Shown here in pieces: positions 1-6,576 of a stretch of DNA of 26,661 nt (position 1 is the first letter of the stretch; the number at the start of each line of letters is the position of its first letter). The DNA lies in the IMG/VR virus record IMGVR_UViG_3300007623_000304, positions 1 to 26,661 of that record; one strand, given 5' to 3'. The position numbers and the translations under genes were made by a program. The DNA comes from a virus. The notes under the pieces are model-generated. The model ran no database searches, was not told the origin of the DNA, and saw nothing but the letters and a program-made list of their open reading frames with translations.

Positions 1-1
1 G

Positions 2-88
2 GAAGCATTAGACTTACAAATTGGAGATACTTTAGAATATACACACGTATCCCAAGATAGATTTATAATGAAAAAGGTATCACAATGA
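2..88 (+). CDS. 3' end of an unidentified upstream gene (partial)
   Basis: An open frame enters from the left edge and stops with a TGA that overlaps the ATG of the next gene (ATGA), the usual coupling in this genome. Only 28 residues are visible; they include a short IGDTLEY stretch followed by a basic FIMKK run. There is too little to assign a family. The overlap indicates that it is co-transcribed with the oxygenase gene that follows. Confidence 0.6.
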   Translation, partial: EALDLQIGDTLEYTHVSQDRFIMKKVSQ

Positions 89-762
89 CTGAAGTAGTGA
101 TTCGTAATAAAGAAATGTTGGATGTGCTTAATAGTTTCTCTGAAGAGATGCTATCTAAGCCATCATACAACGATGAGAAGTATTGGACGTATAGAATCCC
201 CGAAGATATCGAAATGGGAGAATTCTTTTGCTCCGAGGAATACTTAAAAGAATGTTTAAGTAGAGAAGAACTAGTAGGGGCGCCAGATAGATACTTCGCT
301 CAACCTATTTCTAATATGGTTCGTAAAGACCCTGAATTATGGGAAGATTTTATGCAGAAAGTGAAGTACGATTTCGCTTCAGAAATCGGTGCGCATACTT
401 CTGCTTTACTATCATACTATCCTCCAGGAGGCTATGTTGGTTGGCATACTAATTATGATGCCAGTGCGTACCAAGTGTTGTTTACTTGGTCAGAAAACGG
501 TGACGGCTATTTTCGATACTATGATAAAGAAAGAGATGAAATAGTTACTATTGAAGACGTTCCAGGATGGCAGTGTCGCCATTACTATTTCGGAGCAGAG
601 AATGAAAAAGATCTTCACTGTTGGCATTCTGCTTATAATGGAAGTGGTCAGAGAATTACGCTTGCGTATAAATTTGTGAATAATGGTAGCGTGAATAACC
701 CAGAAGATGTTCAGGCTAGACTCCTGAGAGATTTATTAATTGAAGATATTGAGAGTGAATAG
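85..762 (+). CDS. 2OG-Fe(II) oxygenase family protein
   Basis: A 225-residue protein with the layout of a small prolyl-hydroxylase-like 2-oxoglutarate/Fe(II) dioxygenase. The core runs from about residue 105 to 197: an SYYPPGG strand, the GWHTNYD segment carrying the likely first iron ligand (His121, with Asp125 or Asn123 nearby), and a distal WHSAY segment (His181) followed by Arg190 in QRITLAYKF, the likely 2OG-binding arginine. The HxxxD spacing is looser than the textbook HxD. Such enzymes hydroxylate proteins, small molecules or nucleic acids; the substrate cannot be read from the sequence. The gene overlaps the preceding ORF by four bases and is followed directly by glutaredoxin. Confidence 0.75.
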   Translation: MTEVVIRNKEMLDVLNSFSEEMLSKPSYNDEKYWTYRIPEDIEMGEFFCSEEYLKECLSREELVGAPDRYFAQPISNMVRKDPELWEDFMQKVKYDFASEIGAHTSALLSYYPPGGYVGWHTNYDASAYQVLFTWSENGDGYFRYYDKERDEIVTIEDVPGWQCRHYYFGAENEKDLHCWHSAYNGSGQRITLAYKFVNNGSVNNPEDVQARLLRDLLIEDIESE

Positions 763-763
763 T

Positions 764-1006
764 ATGGGATATATTGTTGTTGGGTCTAAGCAATGCGCTT
801 ATTGTAAGAGCGCAGTAACCCTATTGGAAAATAAAGCATTAAACTACAAATACGTGGATATGCAAGAGCTAACTCATGCCGAGTATAATGAATTACTCGA
901 TGTCGCTAAAGTACCATTTAGGACTGTCCCGCAAATCTTTTATAAAGATATTGATGGGGTTATGAGTTATATTGGTGGATTTACTGATTTACAAGCTACG
1001 TTTTAA
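764..1006 (+). CDS. grx: Glutaredoxin
   Basis: An 80-residue thioredoxin-fold protein of normal phage glutaredoxin length. Residues 11-14 are the redox pair C-A-Y-C, residues 54-56 are the TVP cis-proline loop, and GG at 71-72 is the conserved turn before the last helix. Phage glutaredoxins usually act as reductants for ribonucleotide reductase or protein disulfides. I chose the ATG at 764, with GAGAG eight bases upstream; an in-frame TTG at 740 would overlap the oxygenase and add residues unlike the family. It sits one base after the upstream stop, so it is probably translationally coupled. Confidence 0.9.
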   Translation: MGYIVVGSKQCAYCKSAVTLLENKALNYKYVDMQELTHAEYNELLDVAKVPFRTVPQIFYKDIDGVMSYIGGFTDLQATF

Positions 1007-1016
1007 GGAGAACTAT

Positions 1017-1280
1017 ATGATGAACACACTTACACCTGAAGATAAAAAACGTTTACATGGCGCGATCAAAGAGTTATCTGATTCTATGACTCGAGTTGAC
1101 GCAGAGAAAGATCTCCAACGAGATATTATTCAAACAACCTTTGAGACTCTAGGAGTCGATAAGAAAAAGATTCGCAAACTGGCTAATATCTACCACAAAC
1201 AAAATGCGGTAGAAGTTAGAACTGAAGCTGAAGACGTGTTTGAATTATATGAGGAGATCTTCCAAAATGACGAAGCGTAA
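1017..1280 (+). CDS. dsbA: DsbA-like double-stranded DNA-binding protein (T4 DsbA family)
   Basis: An 87-residue protein that recalls T4 DsbA (89 aa), a dsDNA-binding protein implicated in late transcription. Matching features are an early LHGA/IHGE-like segment, the central LGVDKKKIRKLANIYHKQN (T4: LGVD...LLALYHKDN) and a C-terminal acidic TEAEDVFELYEEIF (T4: TEEVVELYDTVF). The start is ATG 1017 (or 1020) behind a strong AAGGAG at 1005-1010; the longer reading from 972 would lie inside glutaredoxin. The last 14 bases overlap the next gene. The assignment rests on remembered similarity, not a search. It is unrelated to the disulfide oxidoreductase of the same name. Confidence 0.75.
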   Translation: MMNTLTPEDKKRLHGAIKELSDSMTRVDAEKDLQRDIIQTTFETLGVDKKKIRKLANIYHKQNAVEVRTEAEDVFELYEEIFQNDEA

Positions 1281-1713
1281 TAATACTGTTGACACAGACC
1301 ACGATTATCCCGAAGTAGACGCTTATATTATCCCACTAAAGCATGAAACTGTGGAAGAATATAAGTTATGGTCAACTATGAATGATGAGCTAAAGACGTA
1401 TAACGTAGATGACTATGTTGCTCCGGAAACTCCTGATTACAAGTATAACGAAGCAGAACTAATCGCTGAGTTGAAGCGTTATGTTGATGCTACCTATGAC
1501 GAGCATTATTCTCACGGTAAGATTCAAGCAACCGAAGAGATTATTGATGACGGATGGGGCGAAGGTTTCTGTATCGGTAATGCTAAGAAATACTTGAAGC
1601 GTTACGGTAAGAAAGGCGAAACTCCTGCTGAATGGCGAAAAGATCTAATTAAAGTCCTACACTATGGGTTAATAATGTTGTATGTACACGACCAAAAGTA
1701 CGGTACTAAATAA
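1267..1713 (+). CDS. DUF3310-like protein (T7 gp1.7-type nucleotide kinase relative?)
   Basis: 148 residues from ATG 1267, which has GAGGAG at 1250-1255; upstream ATGs in frame lie inside dsbA. The C-terminal half (about 78-140) contains an SHGKIQATE segment, FCIGNAKKYLKRYGKK and then DLIKVLHYG, resembling the DUF3310 signature (a GN.xKYL.RxxxK motif followed by a DLxKA helix) also found in phage T7 gp1.7, a dTMP/dGMP kinase. The first 60 residues are acidic and low in recognisable motifs. If the relationship holds, it would act in nucleotide metabolism; this is an inference. Confidence 0.5.
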   Translation: MTKRNNTVDTDHDYPEVDAYIIPLKHETVEEYKLWSTMNDELKTYNVDDYVAPETPDYKYNEAELIAELKRYVDATYDEHYSHGKIQATEEIIDDGWGEGFCIGNAKKYLKRYGKKGETPAEWRKDLIKVLHYGLIMLYVHDQKYGTK

Positions 1714-1734
1714 CTGTTTTAACCGATAGGAAGC

Positions 1735-2529
1735 ATGATGTTACTACTAACAAACGGCTGTAGTTTTGTTTGGGGAGACGAACTAGATGGGTGGGATAAT
1801 GAACCACCCACTCATTGGCCATTAACATTCACCCACCTATTATCCGAAAAAATGGGTTGCGAGTACGTTAATCTAGGTACATGTGGTGGCGGTAATGATA
1901 AAATATTCCGAGACACTATAAATTACCTAATTGACCCTAATAAAGAAACCCCTACTCATATGGTTTTAATTTGGTCTGCTTTCCAAAGGGCAGAAGTTGT
2001 AGAATATATACCAGATCATTATATGGTAGAAAATAATATAAAACGTTGGGACGATTGTACTCAGTTTTCTCCTATGAGAAACGGTAACATATATTCTAAG
2101 GATAAGCGATTAACTTTTAAGAAGTATAATGATGAAGCTTATGATTCTAGAACTGATATTTTGCATACCATTTCTAAAATGCAAGCAATTCAAATAATAT
2201 GTGATAACTTAGGGATTAAGCTTATTCAAGGGGCTTTTCATCATAGAATGTGGGTTAATATTATGGCAGTGCTTCAAGATCTTAATGATAAAGATTCTTA
2301 CGACCCTGATAGAGTAATACCAGAATTAACTCAATATAAAGAAAAACTAACTTGGATGATCAGCACTCTACCGAGAACGTCAAGGGTTGGTTTGGGTACA
2401 AGGTTTAAAGATCTATACTCAATGGCCAAATCTCTAGGTGATATAAAAGAATATGGTCATCCTGGAGAAAAAACTCAGGAAGTTTTTGCTGACATGTTAT
2501 ACGAAATGTTCACCAAGGAACTTAATTAA
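1735..2529 (+). CDS. SGNH/GDSL-type hydrolase-like phage protein
   Basis: 264 residues with the block pattern of SGNH hydrolases: NGCSFVWGDEL near the start (Ser10 as candidate nucleophile), CGGGND at about 50-55 supplying Gly and Asn, an IWSAFQR strand, and a C-terminal YGHPGEKTQ (His242) matching the block V histidine. Proteins of this type are common and poorly characterised in marine T4-like phages. Family members are esterases or acetylhydrolases acting on lipids or glycans; the substrate here is unknown. Two consecutive ATGs (1735, 1738) are preceded by AGGAAG. A late promoter box begins one base after its stop. Confidence 0.55.
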   Translation: MMLLLTNGCSFVWGDELDGWDNEPPTHWPLTFTHLLSEKMGCEYVNLGTCGGGNDKIFRDTINYLIDPNKETPTHMVLIWSAFQRAEVVEYIPDHYMVENNIKRWDDCTQFSPMRNGNIYSKDKRLTFKKYNDEAYDSRTDILHTISKMQAIQIICDNLGIKLIQGAFHHRMWVNIMAVLQDLNDKDSYDPDRVIPELTQYKEKLTWMISTLPRTSRVGLGTRFKDLYSMAKSLGDIKEYGHPGEKTQEVFADMLYEMFTKELN

Positions 2530-2537
2530 TATAAATA
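2530..2537 (+). promoter_or_regulatory. T4-type late promoter box (TATAAATA)
   Basis: A perfect TATAAATA octamer immediately follows the stop of the SGNH-like gene and lies five bases before the ATG at 2543. T4 late transcripts start roughly six bases beyond the octamer, so the predicted 5' end is essentially at the start codon. Confidence 0.6.
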
Positions 2538-2542
2538 ATCGT

Positions 2543-3208
2543 ATGAAAACATTTAATCAATTTTTACAGGAAGGTGTCAACGACCCTTCCATTTTTAAAG
2601 CAGTTTTCCTAGCAGGTGGACCAGGAAGTGGTAAATCATTTGTTGTAGGTAAAACAGCTTTAACTGCGCTCGGCTTTAAGGTAGTGAACTCTGACGACGC
2701 TTTCGAAAATGCTATGAAGAAAGCTGGTATGGAAATGGACCCAGAGAATATCTTTTCTGTTAAAGGTCAAGAGTTGCGGGGACAAGCAAAGGCTCTAACT
2801 GGTAGAAAACTTGAGATGTACATTAAGGGGCGTCTTGGCTTAGTCATTGACGGTACTGGTAAGAACTTTGAAAAGATCTCGAAACAAAAAGCTAAACTCG
2901 AAGAGTTGGGTTATGAGTGTGCTATGATCTTTGTCAACACAGATAAAGAAACTGCCCTTGCTCGTAACCGTAAACGCGCTCGTTCATTACCAGATGACCA
3001 AGTGGTTGCTATGTGGAATGAAGTCCAAGGTAATATCGGAAAGTTCCAGCAAACGTTTAAGCAAAACTTAATTGTAGTTGATAACTCTGACGGAAGTGAT
3101 GCTGACCAGCAGACAATTCGCGCATATCGTGAAGTTTCTAAGTGGGCTAAACATCCACCTAAAAACGGTAAAGCCCAGAAATGGATTCGCTCACAAAAGA
3201 AAAAATAA
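2543..3208 (+). CDS. P-loop kinase (zeta-toxin/polynucleotide-kinase-like) with capsid-targeting-like N-terminus
   Basis: 221 residues from ATG 2543. Residues 25-32 are a Walker A (GGPGSGKS); VVNSDD follows after strand 2, GLVIDGTGKN looks like the Walker B/substrate region, and ARNRKRAR about residue 135-145 is an Arg-rich lid, all as in zeta-toxin/polynucleotide-kinase-type kinases. The first ten residues, MKTFNQFLQE, closely resemble the T4 internal-protein capsid-targeting sequence (MKTYQEFIAE), with an L-Q-E|G site as cut by the T4 head protease. There is no Shine-Dalgarno before this ATG, and a late promoter box sits five bases upstream. In-frame codons back to 2453 lie inside the preceding gene and would bury the motif. 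The substrate (nucleic acid 5' end or nucleotide) is not determined. Confidence 0.75.
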   Translation: MKTFNQFLQEGVNDPSIFKAVFLAGGPGSGKSFVVGKTALTALGFKVVNSDDAFENAMKKAGMEMDPENIFSVKGQELRGQAKALTGRKLEMYIKGRLGLVIDGTGKNFEKISKQKAKLEELGYECAMIFVNTDKETALARNRKRARSLPDDQVVAMWNEVQGNIGKFQQTFKQNLIVVDNSDGSDADQQTIRAYREVSKWAKHPPKNGKAQKWIRSQKKK

Positions 3209-3831
3209 AAGAACATTATATACAGAAAGGTTGGGTTCATATAAGTTCTTATCACAACATCCCTGATTCAGATAAAGTTATGGATCAGGGAATTCCTCTA
3301 AGACAAAATTATTATCTCTATTCTAATTGGTTAGGTATCTCTTGCGCTTCTAGATTTTCTAGTGTATTAGCGAAGGCATATACAAGTCAAAAAATGTACG
3401 ACCTTTCTCGTTTATTGATAGGCGAAAACGTTAATTTGTTCAACGATCAAATCGTTATAAAAATGCCTAACGACTCTATGACATTCGAACCTCACTACGA
3501 TAACCTATATGGTCCAAACAAAGATAATAAAGTTCATACAGTAAATTGTTGTTGGATACTTAGCGATTACGATAAGACCAACGGTACGCTAGAAGTACAA
3601 AACCGAGATAACGGTAAATGGGTAACATTATATCCCAAGAAAGGTGATATTGTAGCTATATGTGGCGATACTTATCATAGGAGCGGAGAGAATAAAGGGG
3701 AAGAACCTAGAGGGCTGTACGCTTGCGTGTATACAGAATCTCCCATTTACTTAGAAAATTTTTACTACCAGTCATTCTACAAAGTATGTATGGTCGGCAT
3801 GCCAACGAGCAAAGAAACTAAAGAAATTTAG
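3181..3831 (+). CDS. PhyH-like 2OG-Fe(II) oxygenase
   Basis: 216 residues with a phytanoyl-CoA-dioxygenase (PhyH) pattern: an N-terminal helix ending in YIQKGWVHIS, an H-Y-D iron-binding pair (His105, Asp107), KKGDIVAICGDTYHRSG carrying the distal His166, and Arg177 in EEPRGLYACVY as the likely 2OG ligand. Phage members of this family often have unknown or small-molecule substrates. It starts inside the kinase gene (28-base overlap, other frame) with no strong ribosome site, so coupling is likely. The start is supported because the family normally begins with this helix. It is the second of three 2OG-dependent oxygenases in the window. Confidence 0.75.
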   Translation: MDSLTKEKIKEHYIQKGWVHISSYHNIPDSDKVMDQGIPLRQNYYLYSNWLGISCASRFSSVLAKAYTSQKMYDLSRLLIGENVNLFNDQIVIKMPNDSMTFEPHYDNLYGPNKDNKVHTVNCCWILSDYDKTNGTLEVQNRDNGKWVTLYPKKGDIVAICGDTYHRSGENKGEEPRGLYACVYTESPIYLENFYYQSFYKVCMVGMPTSKETKEI

Positions 3832-3840
3832 TAAAAAGTG

Positions 3841-3869
3841 TTTACTTTTGTTTTGATATCAACTATACT
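3841..3869 (+). promoter_or_regulatory. Early-type sigma70 promoter (TTTACT-17-TATACT)
   Basis: The -35 element TTTACT (preceded by G, as in T4 early promoters), a 17-bp spacer beginning TTTGTTTT, and the -10 element TATACT. It lies in a 67-base gap after the PhyH-like gene and heads the small ORFs at 3899 and 4045. TGTAAATT follows the -10, as in its sister promoters. Confidence 0.85.
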
Positions 3870-3898
3870 AGGCTTGTAAATTGGTTGAGGAATAAAAA

Positions 3899-4045
3899 AT
3901 GCTTAGAATTATTACTGCCCTAATCCTTCTCTTGGGAATCCAGATTCCTGATGAAGCTCCTATGATTACTATTTTGATATATGTACCTCTAATCGCTTTA
4001 CTTGCCTCTGGTATTTCAGCAGAAAAGAAGAGAGGAAGAATCTAA
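3899..4045 (+). CDS. Small membrane protein of unknown function
   Basis: A 48-residue ORF directly behind an early-type promoter, with GAGG at 3887-3890 eight bases before ATG. The protein has two hydrophobic stretches (RIITALILLLGI and MITILIYVPLIALLA) separated by a short acidic IPDEAP turn and ends with a basic EKKRGRI tail, suggesting a small inner-membrane hairpin. Its TAA overlaps the next ATG (TAATG). The dedicated promoter and coupling make it a credible gene despite its size. Function is unknown. Confidence 0.65.
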   Translation: MLRIITALILLLGIQIPDEAPMITILIYVPLIALLASGISAEKKRGRI

Positions 4046-4269
4046 TGACCCCACAAGAACAAGCAGACTACAAACGCCAATGGATGATGACTAATCCGTA
4101 CGAAGTCAACTTTCATAGCGATCTTCATAGGAAGGCTATCGCTTGGTGTAAAGAAAACGTTGCGCCTGAATCATATGTTCTCCATAAGTGGTCTAGCGTA
4201 TATATCCACACCATGTATTTCGAGAACAGCGCTGACGCAATAAACTTCAAAAAAAGTATAGTTTTTTAA
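4045..4269 (+). CDS. Small hypothetical protein
   Basis: 74 residues, rich in aromatic and charged residues, with a C-terminal VYIHTMYFENSADAINFKK segment of a type often seen at the ends of small phage proteins. GAGGAAG lies about seven bases before the ATG, and the start overlaps the preceding stop. No catalytic motif or membrane segment is visible. It is probably an early host-takeover or accessory gene by position; function is unknown. Confidence 0.65.
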   Translation: MTPQEQADYKRQWMMTNPYEVNFHSDLHRKAIAWCKENVAPESYVLHKWSSVYIHTMYFENSADAINFKKSIVF

Positions 4270-4278
4270 AGAAAACGC

Positions 4279-4307
4279 TTTACTTTTGTTTTGATATCAT
4301 CTATACT
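4279..4307 (+). promoter_or_regulatory. Early-type sigma70 promoter (TTTACT-17-TATACT)
   Basis: TTTACT, 17-bp spacer, TATACT, nearly identical to the promoter at 3841 (shared TTTGTTTTGATATCA in the spacer). It drives the gene at 4338 through a leader that is repeated at the next promoter. Confidence 0.9.
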
Positions 4308-4340
4308 ACATGTGTAAATTAAGTTGAGGACTATATTATG
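4302..4340 (+). repeat. Repeated -10/leader/start module, copy 1 (copy 2 at 4712-4750)
   Basis: From the -10 element through the ATG, this 39-base stretch matches 4712-4750 at all but one position (A versus T in GAGGACT/GAGGTCT). It contains TATACT, TGTGTAAATT, the ribosome site GAGG and TATATTATG. Shorter versions occur at 3864, 10236, 17771 and 21871. It appears to be a modular promoter-plus-leader cassette. Confidence 0.85.
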
Positions 4341-4649
4341 AAATACGCTAACAAAATTGGTTACAGTGACGTTAATCCTTATGAAGTTACTCGTGTAGTA
4401 TCTGACAAGACTATTGAAGTTCGCCCTATGCGTGCCGAGCGCGATAAGTCTGTTGAGTTAGATTTCCGTGTAGGCGGTTTCTCTGCTCACTGCGCTAACC
4501 AAGATGACCAAAAGTGGTTCATTACCTCTATTGAAGATGCTCCTGTGATTCGTATTCGCCTTAACAAACACGGTGTCTGGAAAGATAAGCACGGTAGTCG
4601 TTACAGCCTTGCTGACGCTCCTCGTAAATTTTATGACTATAACTTCTAA
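4338..4649 (+). CDS. Conserved small phage protein of unknown function
   Basis: 103 residues behind a strong early-type promoter and GAGG ribosome site. It starts with YANKIGYSDVNPYEV, continues with an alternating beta-rich region and ends in RKFYDYNF. I recall similar small proteins with the N-terminal YANKIGYSD...PYEV and the IRIRLNKxGxW segment in many phages and some bacteria, but no assigned function. It is hydrophilic, with no membrane segment. Early expression is inferred from the promoter. Confidence 0.75.
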   Translation: MKYANKIGYSDVNPYEVTRVVSDKTIEVRPMRAERDKSVELDFRVGGFSAHCANQDDQKWFITSIEDAPVIRIRLNKHGVWKDKHGSRYSLADAPRKFYDYNF

Positions 4650-4688
4650 GAGGGTTCGAAAAAAAATAAAAAAAAGTCAAAAAAGGTG

Positions 4689-4717
4689 TTTACTTTTGTT
4701 TTTGTAACAGTTATACT
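4689..4717 (+). promoter_or_regulatory. Early-type sigma70 promoter (TTTACT-17-TATACT) with upstream A-tracts
   Basis: TTTACT, 17-bp spacer, TATACT. Upstream, 4660-4686 is dominated by A runs, which could act as an UP element. It drives the gene at 4748. Confidence 0.9.
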
Positions 4718-4750
4718 ACATGTGTAAATTAAGTTGAGGTCTATATTATG
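4712..4750 (+). repeat. Repeated -10/leader/start module, copy 2 (copy 1 at 4302-4340)
   Basis: Near-exact second copy of the -10, leader, GAGG ribosome site and TATATTATG start context found at 4302-4340. The two copies lie 410 bases apart in front of unrelated proteins. Confidence 0.85.
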
Positions 4751-5002
4751 AAAAATGAAATTTTGATTGAAGTGTTGAAAGAAGAGATCGCCCATACTGT
4801 TGCTGAAGCTCGTAAACATTTTACTAATAACTGGGCACACTATGGTGCTGTCGAGTATGTCCTCGAATCACTTGAAAACGACATCTATGAGCGTATCGAA
4901 GATCATAAAGATCGCGTTACTGCTTTGGACATGATCTTCACTAACGGTAAGAAATGGGTTAGTGAAGCGATTGATTCTGAACTTGATATGATTGTACTGT
5001 AA
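4748..5002 (+). CDS. Small hypothetical protein
   Basis: An 84-residue, largely helical, acidic protein (EVLKEEIAHTVAEARKHF, then EYVLESLENDIYERIEDH) with no recognisable domain. GAGG lies eight bases upstream of ATG within the repeated leader. It heads a short unit with 5014 and 5226 (gaps of 11 and -4 bases). Early expression is likely from the promoter at 4689. Confidence 0.7.
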   Translation: MKNEILIEVLKEEIAHTVAEARKHFTNNWAHYGAVEYVLESLENDIYERIEDHKDRVTALDMIFTNGKKWVSEAIDSELDMIVL

Positions 5003-5013
5003 GGAGTAATATT

Positions 5014-5229
5014 ATGAATAAGCAAGATTTCTTTGCATTGTTAGGCGCTTTTGATTGGACTTACGAGTACAGTGATGATCATAACGTTTGGAAAAAAGGC
5101 TCAAAGCATGAGTCTGAAATTAAAGAAGTTCTAAAACAACAGCCTGAACTTCAAGAGATGTATGATGCGTTCTACTCTTATATCTGGGTAGACAGAAACA
5201 ATAAACCTAAATTAGAGGATTTTGTATGA
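5014..5229 (+). CDS. Small hypothetical protein
   Basis: 71 residues with AAGGAG ten bases upstream. The N-terminal half is aromatic (DFFALLGAFDWTYEYSDD), and a KEVLKQQPELQEMYDAFYSY helix follows. The C-terminus overlaps the next start by four bases (ATGA). I do not recognise the family; the protein is soluble and acidic. Confidence 0.7.
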   Translation: MNKQDFFALLGAFDWTYEYSDDHNVWKKGSKHESEIKEVLKQQPELQEMYDAFYSYIWVDRNNKPKLEDFV

Positions 5230-5420
5230 TTGCTAAAATAACACTATACTCTGTTTGTATCGCATTAATCGTTACCGCTACTGTTGAACGTGCTACAAAC
5301 GGATACGTACCCACTCCATTACTTATGGCGGCTATGGTTTCTGTATTTACGTTGATGATAGATATAGGGCACTTGACTACTAACTGTAACAGTTACCTAA
5401 AGAAATTAAAAAACAACTAA
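5226..5420 (+). CDS. Small two-helix membrane protein
   Basis: 64 residues with two hydrophobic segments, about 4-20 (ITLYSVCIALIVTATV) and 31-50 (PLLMAAMVSVFTLMIDIG), joined by a short loop and followed by a basic tail (YLKKLKNN). Both ends are predicted to be cytoplasmic by the positive-inside rule. The ATG overlaps the stop of the previous gene. Function is unknown; it is one of four small membrane ORFs in the window. Confidence 0.7.
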   Translation: MIAKITLYSVCIALIVTATVERATNGYVPTPLLMAAMVSVFTLMIDIGHLTTNCNSYLKKLKNN

Positions 5421-5428
5421 GGAATAAT

Positions 5429-6076
5429 ATGAAAGTAGAATTGATTGAATCCGCTGGTGGAGATCTAAGCATTGTCAACTCGGCACGAGTTTCATTCGAT
5501 AAAGAAAGCGAATACGTTGACGGTACTCTAGATGAACGAGACGCTAAGTTGGTAAACTATCTTGCCAAACACCAACACATGACTCCATTCCGACATAACT
5601 TTATCCAATTACGTTGTTCTGTACCGTTGTTTTTAGCTCGCCAGCTTATGAAGCACCAAGCAGGTTTAACGTGGAATGAAGTGAGTCGTAGATACGTTGA
5701 TGATATTCCAGAGTTCCATTACCCTACAGAGTGGCGTAGTCGTCCAGATAAGAGTATTAAACAGGGTAGTGGTGGCGTACATGAGAAATCAGAAGCTTTT
5801 AAAGTCTCATACGAAGATATAGTTAATAAAGCTAAAGAGTTATATGAAACTATGGTCAACGAAGGTGTAGCACCAGAGATGGCTCGTATGGTATTGCCAC
5901 AAAGTATGATGGTTGACTTTATTTGGACAGGTAACTTATTGGCGTTCTCTCATGTTTATAACCTACGAGCAGGAGAAGGCGCTCAAGAAGAAGCAAGGGA
6001 ATTCGCTGAACTATTAGATAAAGCGATCGCACCAGTTTTCCCTGTGGGTTGGGAGTGTTTAAAAAACGTAAAATAG
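5429..6076 (+). CDS. thyX: FAD-dependent thymidylate synthase ThyX
   Basis: 215 residues, normal ThyX length. It converts dUMP to dTMP using methylenetetrahydrofolate, FAD and NADPH. The signature region is RQLMKHQAGLTWNEVSRRY at about 71-89: the usual RHR is K-H-Q (75-77), while the downstream NExSxRY is intact. MTPFRHN (51-57), which precedes it, is also typical. The dCMP deaminase gene at 20853 would supply dUMP. It follows the preceding small ORF by eight bases, with AAGGAA as ribosome site. The KHQ variant seems tolerated in marine phage ThyX proteins, as far as I recall. Confidence 0.9.
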   Translation: MKVELIESAGGDLSIVNSARVSFDKESEYVDGTLDERDAKLVNYLAKHQHMTPFRHNFIQLRCSVPLFLARQLMKHQAGLTWNEVSRRYVDDIPEFHYPTEWRSRPDKSIKQGSGGVHEKSEAFKVSYEDIVNKAKELYETMVNEGVAPEMARMVLPQSMMVDFIWTGNLLAFSHVYNLRAGEGAQEEAREFAELLDKAIAPVFPVGWECLKNVK

Positions 6077-6086
6077 AGAGGTTATT

Positions 6087-6176
6087 ATGGGGTTGATGGA
6101 AGAAATTTTGTTATCTGTTGTATTAATCGCATTAGTAGCCTATAATATTTGGCTAAAGGATATGAATAATGAGTGA
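6087..6176 (+). CDS. Very small single-pass membrane protein
   Basis: A 29-residue ORF with GAGAGG at 6076-6081 just upstream of ATG 6087. Residues 7-23 (ILLSVVLIALVAYNIWL) form one hydrophobic helix followed by a charged tail. It fills the gap between thyX and the next gene and overlaps that gene by eight bases. Support comes from placement, ribosome site and composition, not similarity. Confidence 0.5.
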   Translation: MGLMEEILLSVVLIALVAYNIWLKDMNNE

Positions 6177-6576
6177 TCCAATTTTTGATTTAGAGCAACA
6201 AATTATGGAGTGTTGGAGTGTCATTGAAGATATCGACACCGTAACTGAATGGTTTATGGAAGACCCCAAATGGAAAGATATGGACGTTAAATTACAAGAC
6301 GCCATGATGAACAAATACTTTAGTATCAAAGAGCTATACGAATTGAAGTTCGATAAGTTGTTTGCTAAATTCGAATTGGTATCTCAAGAATATCATAGGA
6401 AATCTAGAGAGTTTGAAGAGGCTGATTTTCCTATGAAATTAGATGGCTCTCGTGATAAGTTCTTTGATAATATGGTAAAGGTTCGTGAAAGTATAGATTC
6501 ATCATCTCGGAGACTAAATGACGCCACTCCTGAAGAATGGGACTATGCCTTTAAAGCTGCGAAGGAATCTTGCTAA
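6169..6576 (+). CDS. Hypothetical helical phage protein
   Basis: 135 residues, strongly acidic and predicted all-helical. The start, DPIFDLEQQIMECWSVIEDIDTV, is a type I recall from conserved hypothetical proteins of T4-like phages. A second helical region with coiled-coil-like spacing is LYELKFDKLFAKFELVSQEYHRKSREFEE. There are no catalytic or metal motifs. It is coupled on both sides (overlaps at 6169 and TAATG at 6576). Confidence 0.7.
   Translation: MSDPIFDLEQQIMECWSVIEDIDTVTEWFMEDPKWKDMDVKLQDAMMNKYFSIKELYELKFDKLFAKFELVSQEYHRKSREFEEADFPMKLDGSRDKFFDNMVKVRESIDSSSRRLNDATPEEWDYAFKAAKESC

Noticed and set aside
740-763. TTG start extending glutaredoxin upstream
   Set aside because: ATG 764 has a ribosome site and gives the normal glutaredoxin N-terminus; the extension lies in the previous gene. 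The same reasoning removed extensions at 972, 1240, 2453, 10256, 17021 and 25436.
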